NCBI GenBank assembly: GCA_013298525.1
Contig: JAAFHW010000006.1
Span: forward strand, 1 to 59,864
Source of the DNA: Flavobacteriia bacterium
GTDB taxonomy: Bacteria; Bacteroidota; Bacteroidia; Flavobacteriales; Flavobacteriaceae
Length of the DNA: 59,864 nucleotides
Direction: 5' to 3'
Below, one piece after another: positions 26,624-35,620 of the stretch (positions are counted from its first letter, which is position 1; each line of letters starts with the position of its first letter). A program made the position numbers and the translations under genes. The notes beneath the pieces were generated by a model that saw only the letters and a program-made list of their open reading frames with translations, did no database searches and was not told where the DNA came from.

Positions 26624-28774
26624 ATGATTCCAAAAGTAACCCAAGAAACAATCGATTTAGGTGATGGAAGATCTATCACAATCGAAACAGGTAAATTAGC
26701 AAAACAAGCCGATGGTTCGGTTGTTGTAAGATGTGGCGACTGTATGCTTTTAGCTACAGCTGTATCAGCAAGAACTTCAAACCCAGCAGTTGACTTTTTA
26801 CCTCTTACGGTAGATTACCGTGAAAAATTTGCAGCAGCTGGACGTTTTCCAGGTGGTTTTTTCAAAAGAGAAGCTCGTCCAAGTGACAATGAAGTATTAA
26901 CAATGCGTCTTGTTGACCGTGTTTTACGTCCGCTTTTCCCAGACGATTATCATGCTGAAACACAGGTGATGATTCAATTAATGTCTCATGATGACAATGT
27001 TATGCCAGATGCATTAGCAGGTTTAGCAGCATCAGCAGCATTAGCAGTTTCAGACATTCCTTTTTACAATTTAATTTCTGAAGTACGTGTTGCACGTGTA
27101 GATGGTAAATTTGTAATCAACCCAAGTAGAACTCAATTAGAATTATCTGACATCGACATGATGATTGGTGCTTCATTAGATTCTGTTGCGATGGTTGAAG
27201 GAGAAATGAAAGAAATCTCTGAAGCAGAAATGGTTGAAGCAATTAAATTTGCTCACGAAGCTATCAAAGTTCAAATTCACGCTCAATTGCGTTTACAAGA
27301 AGCATTTGGTAAAAAAGAAACTCGTACTTACGAAGGTGAAAAAGAAAATGAAGAAATCTACAAAAAAGTAAAAGCTGCAGCATACGATAAAATCTATGCT
27401 ATTGCAAAAGTAGGTTCGGCTAAACACGAAAGAAGTGCTGCATTCGCTGAAGTAAAAGAAGAAGTAAAAGCTTTATTTACAGAAGAAGAATTAGCTGCTG
27501 ACGGAGATTTAGTATCTAAATATTTCTATAAAACTAATAAAGAAGCGGTTCGTAACGTAATTCTTGAATTAGGAATTCGTCTTGACGGAAGAAAAACTAC
27601 AGAAATCAGACCAATTTGGTGTGAAACTGATTATTTACCTTCTGTTCACGGTTCATCATTATTTACACGTGGAGAAACTCAAGCTTTGGCAACAGTTACT
27701 TTAGGAACATCTAGAGAAGCTAACCAAATTGATTCACCATCGGAACAAGGCGAAGAAAAATTCTACTTACATTATAATTTTCCACCATTTTCAACTGGAG
27801 AAGCTAAACCTTTAAGAGGAACTTCAAGAAGAGAAGTTGGTCACGGAAACTTAGCACAACGTGCTTTAAAAAACATGATTCCTGCAGATTGTCCTTATAC
27901 AATTAGAATTGTATCTGAAGTTTTAGAATCTAACGGTTCATCTTCTATGGCTACAGTTTGTGCTGGAACAATGGCTTTGATGGACGCTGGAGTTCAAATG
28001 GTAAAACCTGTTTCTGGAATTGCTATGGGATTAATTACAGATGGTCAAAATTTTGCAGTTCTTTCAGATATCTTAGGTGATGAAGATCATTTAGGAGATA
28101 TGGACTTTAAAGTAACTGGAACAAAAGACGGAATCACTGCTTGTCAAATGGATATCAAAATTGAAGGATTGAGATACGACATTATGGAACAAGCTTTAGG
28201 TCAAGCTCGTGATGGACGTATGCATATTTTAGGAAAAATCACTGAAACTATTGCTACACCAAGAGCTGATGTTAAAAAACACGCTCCAAAAATCATCACA
28301 AGAACAATTCCTGGAAACTTTATTGGTGCTTTAATTGGACCTGGTGGAAAAGTAATTCAAGAATTACAAAAAGCTACTGGTTGTACAATCGTTATCAACG
28401 AAGTTGACGAGCAAGGTGTAGTTGAAATTCTTGGAACTGATCCAGATGGAATTGCAGCAGTTTTAGCTAAAATTGACTCAATTATCTTCAAACCAGCAAT
28501 GGGTGAAGCTTATGAAGTGAAAGTAATTAAAATGTTAGATTTTGGTGCTGTTGTAGAATACACTGCTGCTCCAGGAAACGAAGTTTTATTACACGTATCT
28601 GAACTAGCTTGGGAAAGAACTGAGAATGTTGCCGATGTTGTAAATATGGGCGATGTGTTTATGGTGAAGTATTTGGGTGTTGATCCTAAAACTAGAAAAG
28701 AAAAAGTTTCTAGAAAAGCACTTTTACCAAGACCTCCAAGAGAAGAAAATAAAATTACTCCAAAAGCGGAATAA
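26624..28774 (+). CDS. pnp: Polyribonucleotide nucleotidyltransferase (PNPase)
   Basis: PNPase degrades RNA 3' to 5' by phosphorolysis. The 716-residue product has two RNase PH domains: the first with [33 protein letters not shown], the second with [16 protein letters not shown] and the catalytic-core [19 protein letters not shown] domain ([17 protein letters not shown]) and an S1 domain ([19 protein letters not shown]) follow. Start [18 protein letters not shown] is normal for Bacteroidota. The next terminator, at 28794, is the first of three near-identical ones. Confidence 0.98.
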   Translation: MIPKVTQETIDLGDGRSITIETGKLAKQADGSVVVRCGDCMLLATAVSARTSNPAVDFLPLTVDYREKFAAAGRFPGGFFKREARPSDNEVLTMRLVDRVLRPLFPDDYHAETQVMIQLMSHDDNVMPDALAGLAASAALAVSDIPFYNLISEVRVARVDGKFVINPSRTQLELSDIDMMIGASLDSVAMVEGEMKEISEAEMVEAIKFAHEAIKVQIHAQLRLQEAFGKKETRTYEGEKENEEIYKKVKAAAYDKIYAIAKVGSAKHERSAAFAEVKEEVKALFTEEELAADGDLVSKYFYKTNKEAVRNVILELGIRLDGRKTTEIRPIWCETDYLPSVHGSSLFTRGETQALATVTLGTSREANQIDSPSEQGEEKFYLHYNFPPFSTGEAKPLRGTSRREVGHGNLAQRALKNMIPADCPYTIRIVSEVLESNGSSSMATVCAGTMALMDAGVQMVKPVSGIAMGLITDGQNFAVLSDILGDEDHLGDMDFKVTGTKDGITACQMDIKIEGLRYDIMEQALGQARDGRMHILGKITETIATPRADVKKHAPKIITRTIPGNFIGALIGPGGKVIQELQKATGCTIVINEVDEQGVVEILGTDPDGIAAVLAKIDSIIFKPAMGEAYEVKVIKMLDFGAVVEYTAAPGNEVLLHVSELAWERTENVADVVNMGDVFMVKYLGVDPKTRKEKVSRKALLPRPPREENKITPKAE

Positions 28775-28793
28775 TTTACATTTATACAAATTT

Positions 28794-28828
28794 AAAACCC
28801 CAATTCATTTAGTTGAGTTGGGGTTTTT
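28794..28828 (+). terminator. Terminator after pnp (CCCCAA...TTGGGG, copy 1)
   Basis: AAAACCCCAA and TTGGGGTTTTT enclose TTCATTTAGTTGAG-type loop sequence. The same hairpin, including the loop, recurs at 29537 and 37331 with single-base differences. Confidence 0.9.
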
Positions 28829-28857
28829 AAAAATATCTACAGTAATTATTACAAAAT

Positions 28858-29517
28858 ATGAGAAAAATCAAAAGTTTAATAGTTCTAGTTTTAATACTTA
28901 TATCAGGCACTATTAATTGTCAAACTGTCGAGATTGGCACTAAGATTGGAACAACTTCATCAAGCATAGATGATTCTGATTTCTTTAATGACAAACCATC
29001 ATTAGGAAAAAAGTTGTGGAGCATTAACTATGGCTTTCACACTATTTACTATTTTAAAAACCCTAAAGAGACAAAAACTGGAGCAATCGTTTTTGAATTT
29101 AACAACAGGAAACTTGGAGTTAGAAGCGAATCAAGCAATGCAACATATGAGATAGATTCAAAATCTATTGAAGTTGTTTATAGAATGTGTGCTAAACCAA
29201 ATAAGGTTGGTAGATTTTTTTTAGATGTTGGGTTAGGTGTTAATTTTCTAAAAGAAAGCAATATCTATAAAGGTTCCGTTGAACCTACCATAGCTTTTGA
29301 AAAATTATCACAACCACTATTGATTAAAAATAAAGACTACAAATTAGTTTTAGGATTTGGTCACGATTTCATAATTAACAAGAAACTTGTAACCTACTTT
29401 CAATTGGATGCATGTGGAGGTTTCACCAATATCAATAAAAATGCAGGAAGTTATATAAACACGTACTTTTCGTTAAATACAGGCTTAAGATATACATTAG
29501 AGTTTAATAATAAATAA
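28858..29517 (+). CDS. Exported protein, probable outer-membrane beta-barrel, unknown function
   Basis: The 219-residue product has a signal peptide (about residues 1-21, ending INCQT) and then alternating polar and hydrophobic strands. It has short Gly/Asn turns and an aromatic end (NTGLRYTLEFNNK), which is the look of an 8- to 10-strand outer-membrane barrel. I do not recognise a named family. It is bounded on both sides by copies of the CCCCAA/TTGGGG terminator, so it is a unit of its own. Base composition is AT-rich like the following genes. Confidence 0.7.
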   Translation: MRKIKSLIVLVLILISGTINCQTVEIGTKIGTTSSSIDDSDFFNDKPSLGKKLWSINYGFHTIYYFKNPKETKTGAIVFEFNNRKLGVRSESSNATYEIDSKSIEVVYRMCAKPNKVGRFFLDVGLGVNFLKESNIYKGSVEPTIAFEKLSQPLLIKNKDYKLVLGFGHDFIINKKLVTYFQLDACGGFTNINKNAGSYINTYFSLNTGLRYTLEFNNK

Positions 29518-29536
29518 CTTTTTTATTAAACCTTTT

Positions 29537-29569
29537 AACCCCAATTCATTTAGTTGAATTGGGGTTTTT
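29537..29569 (+). terminator. Terminator (CCCCAA...TTGGGG, copy 2)
   Basis: AACCCCAATTC and GAATTGGGGTTTTTG pair around ATTTAGTT. It is nearly identical to the hairpin after pnp and to that at 37331. Confidence 0.9.
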
Positions 29570-29671
29570 GCATTTTCAAAAAAATATTTTAGTGTTAAAA
29601 TTCAAATACAACATTAAAAATCTAAATTTTCTAAATACTTTTACGTAAGAACATTCTTAAAATTATATTAT

Positions 29672-30406
29672 ATGTCTTCAAGAAGATTTAATCAACTTAA
29701 ATTTAGTTTTTACACCATGTTGTCTCTTGTAGCTTATACAACACAAGGTCAAAACGACGCATCAACTTCTATACATGATTGGTACGATTCTAAAGTTGGT
29801 AAAGAAAATTTAGACATTAATAATGGCAAAATACTTTTAAACTACGATAAAGTTCTAAAAAACAACGACCGGTTTTATTTTCAAAATTACACTTTAGGTT
29901 CTGTTGTTTATGACAACCAACTTTATAATAACGTCTTATTAAATTATGACATCAATAATGATGATATAATAATAAAACCAAATGGTGAAAATGACAAAAT
30001 GCCAATTGTGTTGAATAAATCTAAAGTAAACTCCTTCAACGTCAATGGTAAAAACTACATCAATCTTGGTTATAACAAAATCTCAAATGAAGAAGTAATA
30101 TCTGGGTTTTATGAAGAAGTAATACTAAATAATAAAGTTAATTTTTACGTAAAACATAAAAAAGACAGAAGACAAATAATTAATGATAATCTGGTTTTTG
30201 ATGACTTTACTAAAATTACTTCCTATATAATTTTATATAAAAATCAATATTACAAAATCACAAACAAAAAAAGTTTGACAACAATTTTTCCAGAATTAAA
30301 GAAAAACATCAACGAATACTATTCTAATAATAGCTCAATTGAAAAAGCTAATAAAGTTAAATTTTTAGAAGACCTATTTAAATATATAAACACAATCATC
30401 AAGTAA
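29672..30406 (+). CDS. Exported protein of unknown function, upstream of a TonB-dependent receptor
   Basis: This 244-residue protein has an N-terminal basic segment and a hydrophobic stretch (FSFYTMLSLVAYTTQGQ, about residues 11-27) that could be a signal peptide. Most of the rest is beta-like, very rich in Asn, Lys, Tyr and Ile, with repeated short patterns such as ILLNYDKVLKNNDRF and VLLNYDINNDD. I do not recognise a family. It precedes the large TonB-dependent receptor gene by 8 bases and is surely co-transcribed with it, so it may be a surface or periplasmic partner of that transporter. Confidence 0.7.
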   Translation: MSSRRFNQLKFSFYTMLSLVAYTTQGQNDASTSIHDWYDSKVGKENLDINNGKILLNYDKVLKNNDRFYFQNYTLGSVVYDNQLYNNVLLNYDINNDDIIIKPNGENDKMPIVLNKSKVNSFNVNGKNYINLGYNKISNEEVISGFYEEVILNNKVNFYVKHKKDRRQIINDNLVFDDFTKITSYIILYKNQYYKITNKKSLTTIFPELKKNINEYYSNNSSIEKANKVKFLEDLFKYINTIIK

Positions 30407-30414
30407 CTTTTTGT

Positions 30415-33183
30415 ATGAAGAAAATACTATTCGCCATTATTCTGTTTTTTCAACTTATGGTTTTCTCCCAAGAAAATGGTAAGAAATATTCGTTTGAGTT
30501 TAATTCCGTTGATTTAAAAACTGCTATTGAATCCATTGAAAAAGAAAGTAATTTCAAGTTTTTCTTTCAAAAGGAATGGCTTGACAACAACAAACAACTA
30601 ATTACAGGAAGCTATAAAAATATAACTATTGACGAACTTTTAAATCAAATATTTAACCCAACTGAAATCAATTTTTTCATTGATAAGAATAAAATCATTC
30701 TCTCGAAAAATAACATTATTAGAGACAAACTTCCTGATGACTTTTTTGGAAAATCAATTGCAAATGAAATAGAAAACAGTGTCAACAAACCAGTATTTTA
30801 TAAAGACAATGACACCTTAACTAACAAACCTAAGAAAAATGATTTTGTAACAGTAATAGGAAAAGAATCTAAAAAAGCGGACAAAAAAACTTGCACTTTA
30901 ACTGGCTACTTAAAAGATTCTAAAACTGGTCAAGCTTTGTCTAATGTTTTTATAAAAGTTCAAAATAAAAAAATAAGCACCACAACTGATGCTGATGGAT
31001 TTTATAAATTAGAAGTTCCAGTTGGTATTAATTACATTGAAACAGATTTAGTTAGTCATAACAAAATTGTCAAAAAAATAATTTTATATAATGATGGTAC
31101 GATGAATATAAAACTTGATGAAAAATTCAATGTTTTAGATGAAGTAGTTATCAATGCCAAAAAAAGTGAGAACGTTAAATCAGCAATTTCTGGTGTAACA
31201 AGTATAGATATTGAAGGAATTAAAAACATTCCTTTAGTTCTGGGAGAAAGAGATATTTTTAAAGTAGCCACAATTCTTCCTGGCGTTAAACAAACTGGCG
31301 AAGGTTCTGCAGGATATAATGTTCGTGGTGGAAAGGAAGATCAAAATCTAATTTTACTTGACAATGCTTTAATCTATAATCCAGCACATTTCTTTGGTTT
31401 CTTTTCTTCAGTAAGTCCCTACACAACTAAAAAAGCAAACATTTATAAAGGAAGTATTCCTGCTGAATTTGGAGGAAGATTATCGTCAGTATTTGACGTT
31501 ACTTCAAAAAATGGAAACCCAACAAAGTTTTCTGGCGAAGGTGGAATTGGTCCTGTAACAAGTAATTTAGCTTTGAGTACACCAATTATAAAAGATAAAT
31601 CAAGCATTTTAGTTGGCGGAAGAGCTACTTATTCTGGATGGATTTTGCGTTCTTTAAAAGAAGAGTCATTAAAAAATAGTCAAGCTTCCTTCTATGATGG
31701 TATTGTGAAATACAATCATAAGTTTAATGCAAAAAACAATTTCGAATCAACATTCTATTACAGTCATGATGCTTTCAGTATTTCATCTGATTCTTTATTT
31801 AAATACAGTAATCGATTGGTTTCATTAAAATATGAACACACTTTTAATGACAAACACAAAGGAGCTTTGTTATTTACCAATAGTGAATACAGATTTTTTA
31901 TTGATTATCAAGGAAATAATATTCTAACTGCTTTTGATTTTGGGTACAAAATAAACGAAAGCAATGTTATGGCTAAAATGAATTATACTTTAAATGATAA
32001 GCATAAAATCAATTATGGAATTTCGTCAAAAGTGTATGGCGTAAATCCAGGTTTTTTAGACCCAAAAAGTAATGATTCGCAAATTGTTCCTGTCAACATA
32101 AACAAAGAACGAGGAATTGAATCGGCTGCATATATATCGGATAGTTATAAAATTAGTCAGAAATTATTAATTGATTTTGGATTTCGATATTCTACGTTTT
32201 CAGCTTTGGGTGCCTCCTCCCAAAGAATTTATCAAGAAGGAGTGCCATTAAATGAAGGAACTGTCACTGAGATTAAAGAATTCAAAAAAAATGAAATAAT
32301 TAAAACTTATGGTGGTTTAGAACCTAGAATTGCAGCAAGATATATTATTGCAGATAATCTTTCTTTAAAAGGAGGTTATGACAAAACCTATCAATACATT
32401 CATTTACTATCTAACAATACGACACAATCTCCTACAGACACATGGAAGTTGTCAGATTTGAATGTAAAACCACAAGTTGCAGAACAATTTTCTTTAGGAT
32501 TATATAAAAATATTCCTGCAAAGGACATTGAAATAAGTTTAGAAGGATATTATAAAAAATCTGAAAATTTCCTTGATTATAAAGTCGCAGCACAACTATT
32601 GCTAAACGAAAATATTGAGACTCAACTATTACAAGGTAAAGGAAAAGCCTATGGAATAGAATTTCTTTTAAAGAAAAATAGTGGACGATTAAACGGATGG
32701 ATAGGATATACTTATTCAAGAACCTTTGTAAAACTTGACAGTGAGTTTAATGATGAAAAAGTTAATGGTGGAAATTATTTTCCAGCCAATTTTGACAAGC
32801 CTCATGATGTTAGTGTAGTTTTGAATTACAGATTTACAAAAAGATATAGTTTTTCAAGTAACTTCATTTATCAAACTGGTAGACCAATAACTTATCCAAT
32901 TGGAAAATACACTTATGGAAATTCTGAATTCACCTTGTACAGTGATAGAAACCAATTTAGAATTCCAGATTATTACAGATTGGATATTGGATTTAATGTT
33001 GAAGGAACTCATAAGTTAAAAAAATTAGCCCATGGTTTTTGGAATATTTCAATTTATAATGTTTTAGGTAGAAACAATCCTTATTCAGTGTTTTTTGTAA
33101 CTGAAAAAGGCCAAGTTAAAGCTTACAAAACATCTATTTTCGCAATTCCAGTACCAACTATTACTTATAACTTTAAATTTTAA
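30415..33183 (+). CDS. TonB-dependent receptor with STN-like and carboxypeptidase-regulatory-like domains
   Basis: The 922-residue outer-membrane protein starts with a signal peptide (about 1-19). An STN-like domain follows at about 25-95 (FEFNSVDLKTAIESIEKESNFKFFFQKEWL), then a CarboxypepD_reg-like domain at about 155-235 (LTGYLKDSKTGQALSNVFIKV). The plug has SGVTSIDIEGIKNIPLVLGERDIFKVATILPGV and GYNVRGGKEDQNLILLDNALIYNPAHFFGFFS. The barrel runs to the C-terminal strand ending TITYNFKF. No FecR or sigma factor gene is nearby even though the STN-like domain often signals to them. It leads into two DUF4249 lipoprotein genes, a common Bacteroidota arrangement. Confidence 0.92.
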   Translation: MKKILFAIILFFQLMVFSQENGKKYSFEFNSVDLKTAIESIEKESNFKFFFQKEWLDNNKQLITGSYKNITIDELLNQIFNPTEINFFIDKNKIILSKNNIIRDKLPDDFFGKSIANEIENSVNKPVFYKDNDTLTNKPKKNDFVTVIGKESKKADKKTCTLTGYLKDSKTGQALSNVFIKVQNKKISTTTDADGFYKLEVPVGINYIETDLVSHNKIVKKIILYNDGTMNIKLDEKFNVLDEVVINAKKSENVKSAISGVTSIDIEGIKNIPLVLGERDIFKVATILPGVKQTGEGSAGYNVRGGKEDQNLILLDNALIYNPAHFFGFFSSVSPYTTKKANIYKGSIPAEFGGRLSSVFDVTSKNGNPTKFSGEGGIGPVTSNLALSTPIIKDKSSILVGGRATYSGWILRSLKEESLKNSQASFYDGIVKYNHKFNAKNNFESTFYYSHDAFSISSDSLFKYSNRLVSLKYEHTFNDKHKGALLFTNSEYRFFIDYQGNNILTAFDFGYKINESNVMAKMNYTLNDKHKINYGISSKVYGVNPGFLDPKSNDSQIVPVNINKERGIESAAYISDSYKISQKLLIDFGFRYSTFSALGASSQRIYQEGVPLNEGTVTEIKEFKKNEIIKTYGGLEPRIAARYIIADNLSLKGGYDKTYQYIHLLSNNTTQSPTDTWKLSDLNVKPQVAEQFSLGLYKNIPAKDIEISLEGYYKKSENFLDYKVAAQLLLNENIETQLLQGKGKAYGIEFLLKKNSGRLNGWIGYTYSRTFVKLDSEFNDEKVNGGNYFPANFDKPHDVSVVLNYRFTKRYSFSSNFIYQTGRPITYPIGKYTYGNSEFTLYSDRNQFRIPDYYRLDIGFNVEGTHKLKKLAHGFWNISIYNVLGRNNPYSVFFVTEKGQVKAYKTSIFAIPVPTITYNFKF

Positions 33184-33188
33184 AAATT

Positions 33189-34406
33189 ATGAAAAATTAT
33201 GTAAATAAAATTTTCATTCTTATTTTATCAGCTACGTTTTTTGTAAGTTGTACTGAACCTTATGCACTTCAAACTAACAACTATGAAGAAGCTTTAGTAA
33301 TAGAAGCTACAATAACTAACGAACTGAAATACCAAGAAGTTAAAATTACTAAAACCTATAAATTGGAAGAAAATTTTCCAACAACAGTGTCGGATGCTGT
33401 TGTTATTTTGAAAGACAATTTAGGTAATACTTATGACTTTGCCGAACAAGGAAATAAATATGTTTCTGTAAATGAATTTAAAGCCGAACCAAACAGACAA
33501 TATCAGTTAAAAATAATCACTGACAATGGAAGAAGTTATGTTTCAACAACTGAAGTTCTAACACATGAAACAAGTATTCAAAGCATTGTGCCTACAGCAA
33601 CTAATGTAAATGGAGTAAGAGGTGCAGAAATGATTGTAAATAGTTTTGACCCAACTAATAGTTCGAAATATTACAGGTATGAATATGAGGAAACCAATAA
33701 AATAATTGCTCCAAAATGGGTTCCTGTAAAAGCTGTAGTAAGTCCTACACCATCACCAGGAGTTATTAATTTAGTTCCAAGAACAGAAGAAGCACAAATA
33801 TGTTTTACAACAAAAAAATCAGACAAAATAATTTTGACTAGTACAAATGATTTATCTGAAGATAGAGTTAATTTTCCTGTAAGGTTTATTAAAGATAGTG
33901 ACTATATTATAGCAAACAGATATAGTATTTTAGTTAAACAGTACGTTCAAAATTTAGCATCCTATACCTACTATAAAACATTAAAAGAACTATCTGGTTC
34001 TGAAGGAATTTTATCACAAAACCAACCAGGGTTTTTCTTTGGCAATATAAAAAGTTTAGAAAATCCTGATGAAAAAGTAATTGGTTATTTTGAAGTATCA
34101 TCTGTTTCAACACAAAGAATCTTTTTTAATTTTGAAGATATTTTCCCAAATCAGTTACAACCAAAATATCCTTACAATTGCAATCCAGATCCTCTTTTAG
34201 GGAATGATGATCCTGAATTTTTCTTTAAATATTGTTTTTCATCTTTTGATTTAACTTGTTCTGGATTTACAGTTTTAAGTGTTCTAAGTTCCGGCAGTAT
34301 GGTTTATTATAATTTTGGAGACAACAAATACGAATTATACCCTACTCCATGTGGAGATTGCTCTTCATTTTCATCTAACATAAGACCTACATTTTGGATA
34401 GACTAA
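33189..34406 (+). CDS. DUF4249 family lipoprotein, copy A
   Basis: The 405-residue product has a signal peptide ending in the lipobox FVSC (Cys about residue 21), so it is lipid-anchored. The N-terminal beta domain (EEALVIEATITNELKYQEVKITKTYKLEE) and the stretch RQYQLKIITDNGRSYVSTTEVL are typical of DUF4249. The C-terminal half contains several cysteines (CNPDPLLGNDDPEFFFKYC, CGDCSSF). Partnering with TonB receptors suggests a surface lid or binding protein, but function is not established. It is about 80 percent identical by eye to copy B directly downstream. Confidence 0.88.
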   Translation: MKNYVNKIFILILSATFFVSCTEPYALQTNNYEEALVIEATITNELKYQEVKITKTYKLEENFPTTVSDAVVILKDNLGNTYDFAEQGNKYVSVNEFKAEPNRQYQLKIITDNGRSYVSTTEVLTHETSIQSIVPTATNVNGVRGAEMIVNSFDPTNSSKYYRYEYEETNKIIAPKWVPVKAVVSPTPSPGVINLVPRTEEAQICFTTKKSDKIILTSTNDLSEDRVNFPVRFIKDSDYIIANRYSILVKQYVQNLASYTYYKTLKELSGSEGILSQNQPGFFFGNIKSLENPDEKVIGYFEVSSVSTQRIFFNFEDIFPNQLQPKYPYNCNPDPLLGNDDPEFFFKYCFSSFDLTCSGFTVLSVLSSGSMVYYNFGDNKYELYPTPCGDCSSFSSNIRPTFWID

Positions 34407-35620
34407 AAAAAATATTAATCGTACTCTTTATAGCTGTATTTTTTACTAGCTGCACCGATCCATATGCGCTTCAAACAAGCAATTATGAAGAAGCTTTAGT
34501 AATAGAAGCAACTATTACTAACGAACTAAAACATCAAGAAATCAAAATTACTAAAACCTACAGATTAGAAGAAAATGGTCCAACAACAGTGACAGATGCA
34601 GTAGTAATTTTGAAAGATAACGTTGGTAACACCTATGACTTTACTGAACAAGGTGATAAATATATCTCTGTAAGTGAATTCAAAGCAGAACCAAATAGAC
34701 AATATCAGTTAAAAATAATTACCGATAATGGGAAAAGCTATGTTTCAACAACTGAAGTTTTAACTAACGAAACAAGTATACAAAGTATAGTTCCAACTGT
34801 AAATAATGTTGATGGAGAAAGAGGTGTTGAAATGATTGTAAATAGTTTTGACCCAACTAATAGTTCAAAATATTACAGATATGAATACGAAGAAACAAAT
34901 AAAATAATTGCTCCTAAATGGCTTCCTGTAATAGCAGAAGTAGTATATGGTCCACCAGGAGCAGATCCACCAGGTACAATCAATTTAGTACCAAGATCAA
35001 CTGAAGCACAAATTTGTTTTTCAACAAAAAAATCAAACAAAATAATTCTGACAAGCACGAATGATTTATCTGAAGATAGGGTTATTTTCCCAGTAAGATT
35101 CATTAAAGATAGTGATTATACTATAGCAAACAGATATAGCATTTTTGTCAAACAATATGTCCAAAATTTAGCATCCCATACGTATTACAAAACATTGAAA
35201 GAGTTGTCAGGTACCGAAGGAATTTTATCACAAAATCAACCAGGCTTTTTCTTTGGCAACATCAAAAGTTTAGAAAATCCTGATGAAAAAGTGATTGGTT
35301 ATTTCGAAGTTTCATCTGTTTCATCACAAAGAATCTTCTTTAATTTTGAAGATGTTTTCCCAAATCAATTAAAACCAAAATACCCTTACAAATGTCAACC
35401 AGATCCTCTTTTGGGAAGTAATGACCCAGAATTTTTCTTTAAATATTGCTTTGCTCTTTTGGATTTAACATGTTCAGGATATTTTGTTTTAAGCGTTTTA
35501 AACTCAGGCAGTATGGTATATTATAATTTTAGCAATAACAAATATGAATTATACCCTACTCCATGCGGAGATTGCACTTCATTTTCATCTAACATAAGAC
35601 CTTCATTTTGGATAGACTAA
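34394..35620 (+). CDS. DUF4249 family lipoprotein, copy B (tandem duplicate, TTG start)
   Basis: The 408-residue product is a close duplicate of copy A over nearly its whole length, with a small insertion near residue 190 (VVYGPPGADPPG). It begins at TTG 34394, inside the last codons of copy A and 13 bases before that gene's stop ends; no in-frame ATG precedes the lipobox FFTSC. Its first 12 residues (MDRLKKILIVLF) are identical to those of the next gene, whereas the part from the lipobox on matches copy A. This hybrid start indicates unequal recombination. Confidence 0.87.
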   Translation: MDRLKKILIVLFIAVFFTSCTDPYALQTSNYEEALVIEATITNELKHQEIKITKTYRLEENGPTTVTDAVVILKDNVGNTYDFTEQGDKYISVSEFKAEPNRQYQLKIITDNGKSYVSTTEVLTNETSIQSIVPTVNNVDGERGVEMIVNSFDPTNSSKYYRYEYEETNKIIAPKWLPVIAEVVYGPPGADPPGTINLVPRSTEAQICFSTKKSNKIILTSTNDLSEDRVIFPVRFIKDSDYTIANRYSIFVKQYVQNLASHTYYKTLKELSGTEGILSQNQPGFFFGNIKSLENPDEKVIGYFEVSSVSSQRIFFNFEDVFPNQLKPKYPYKCQPDPLLGSNDPEFFFKYCFALLDLTCSGYFVLSVLNSGSMVYYNFSNNKYELYPTPCGDCTSFSSNIRPSFWID

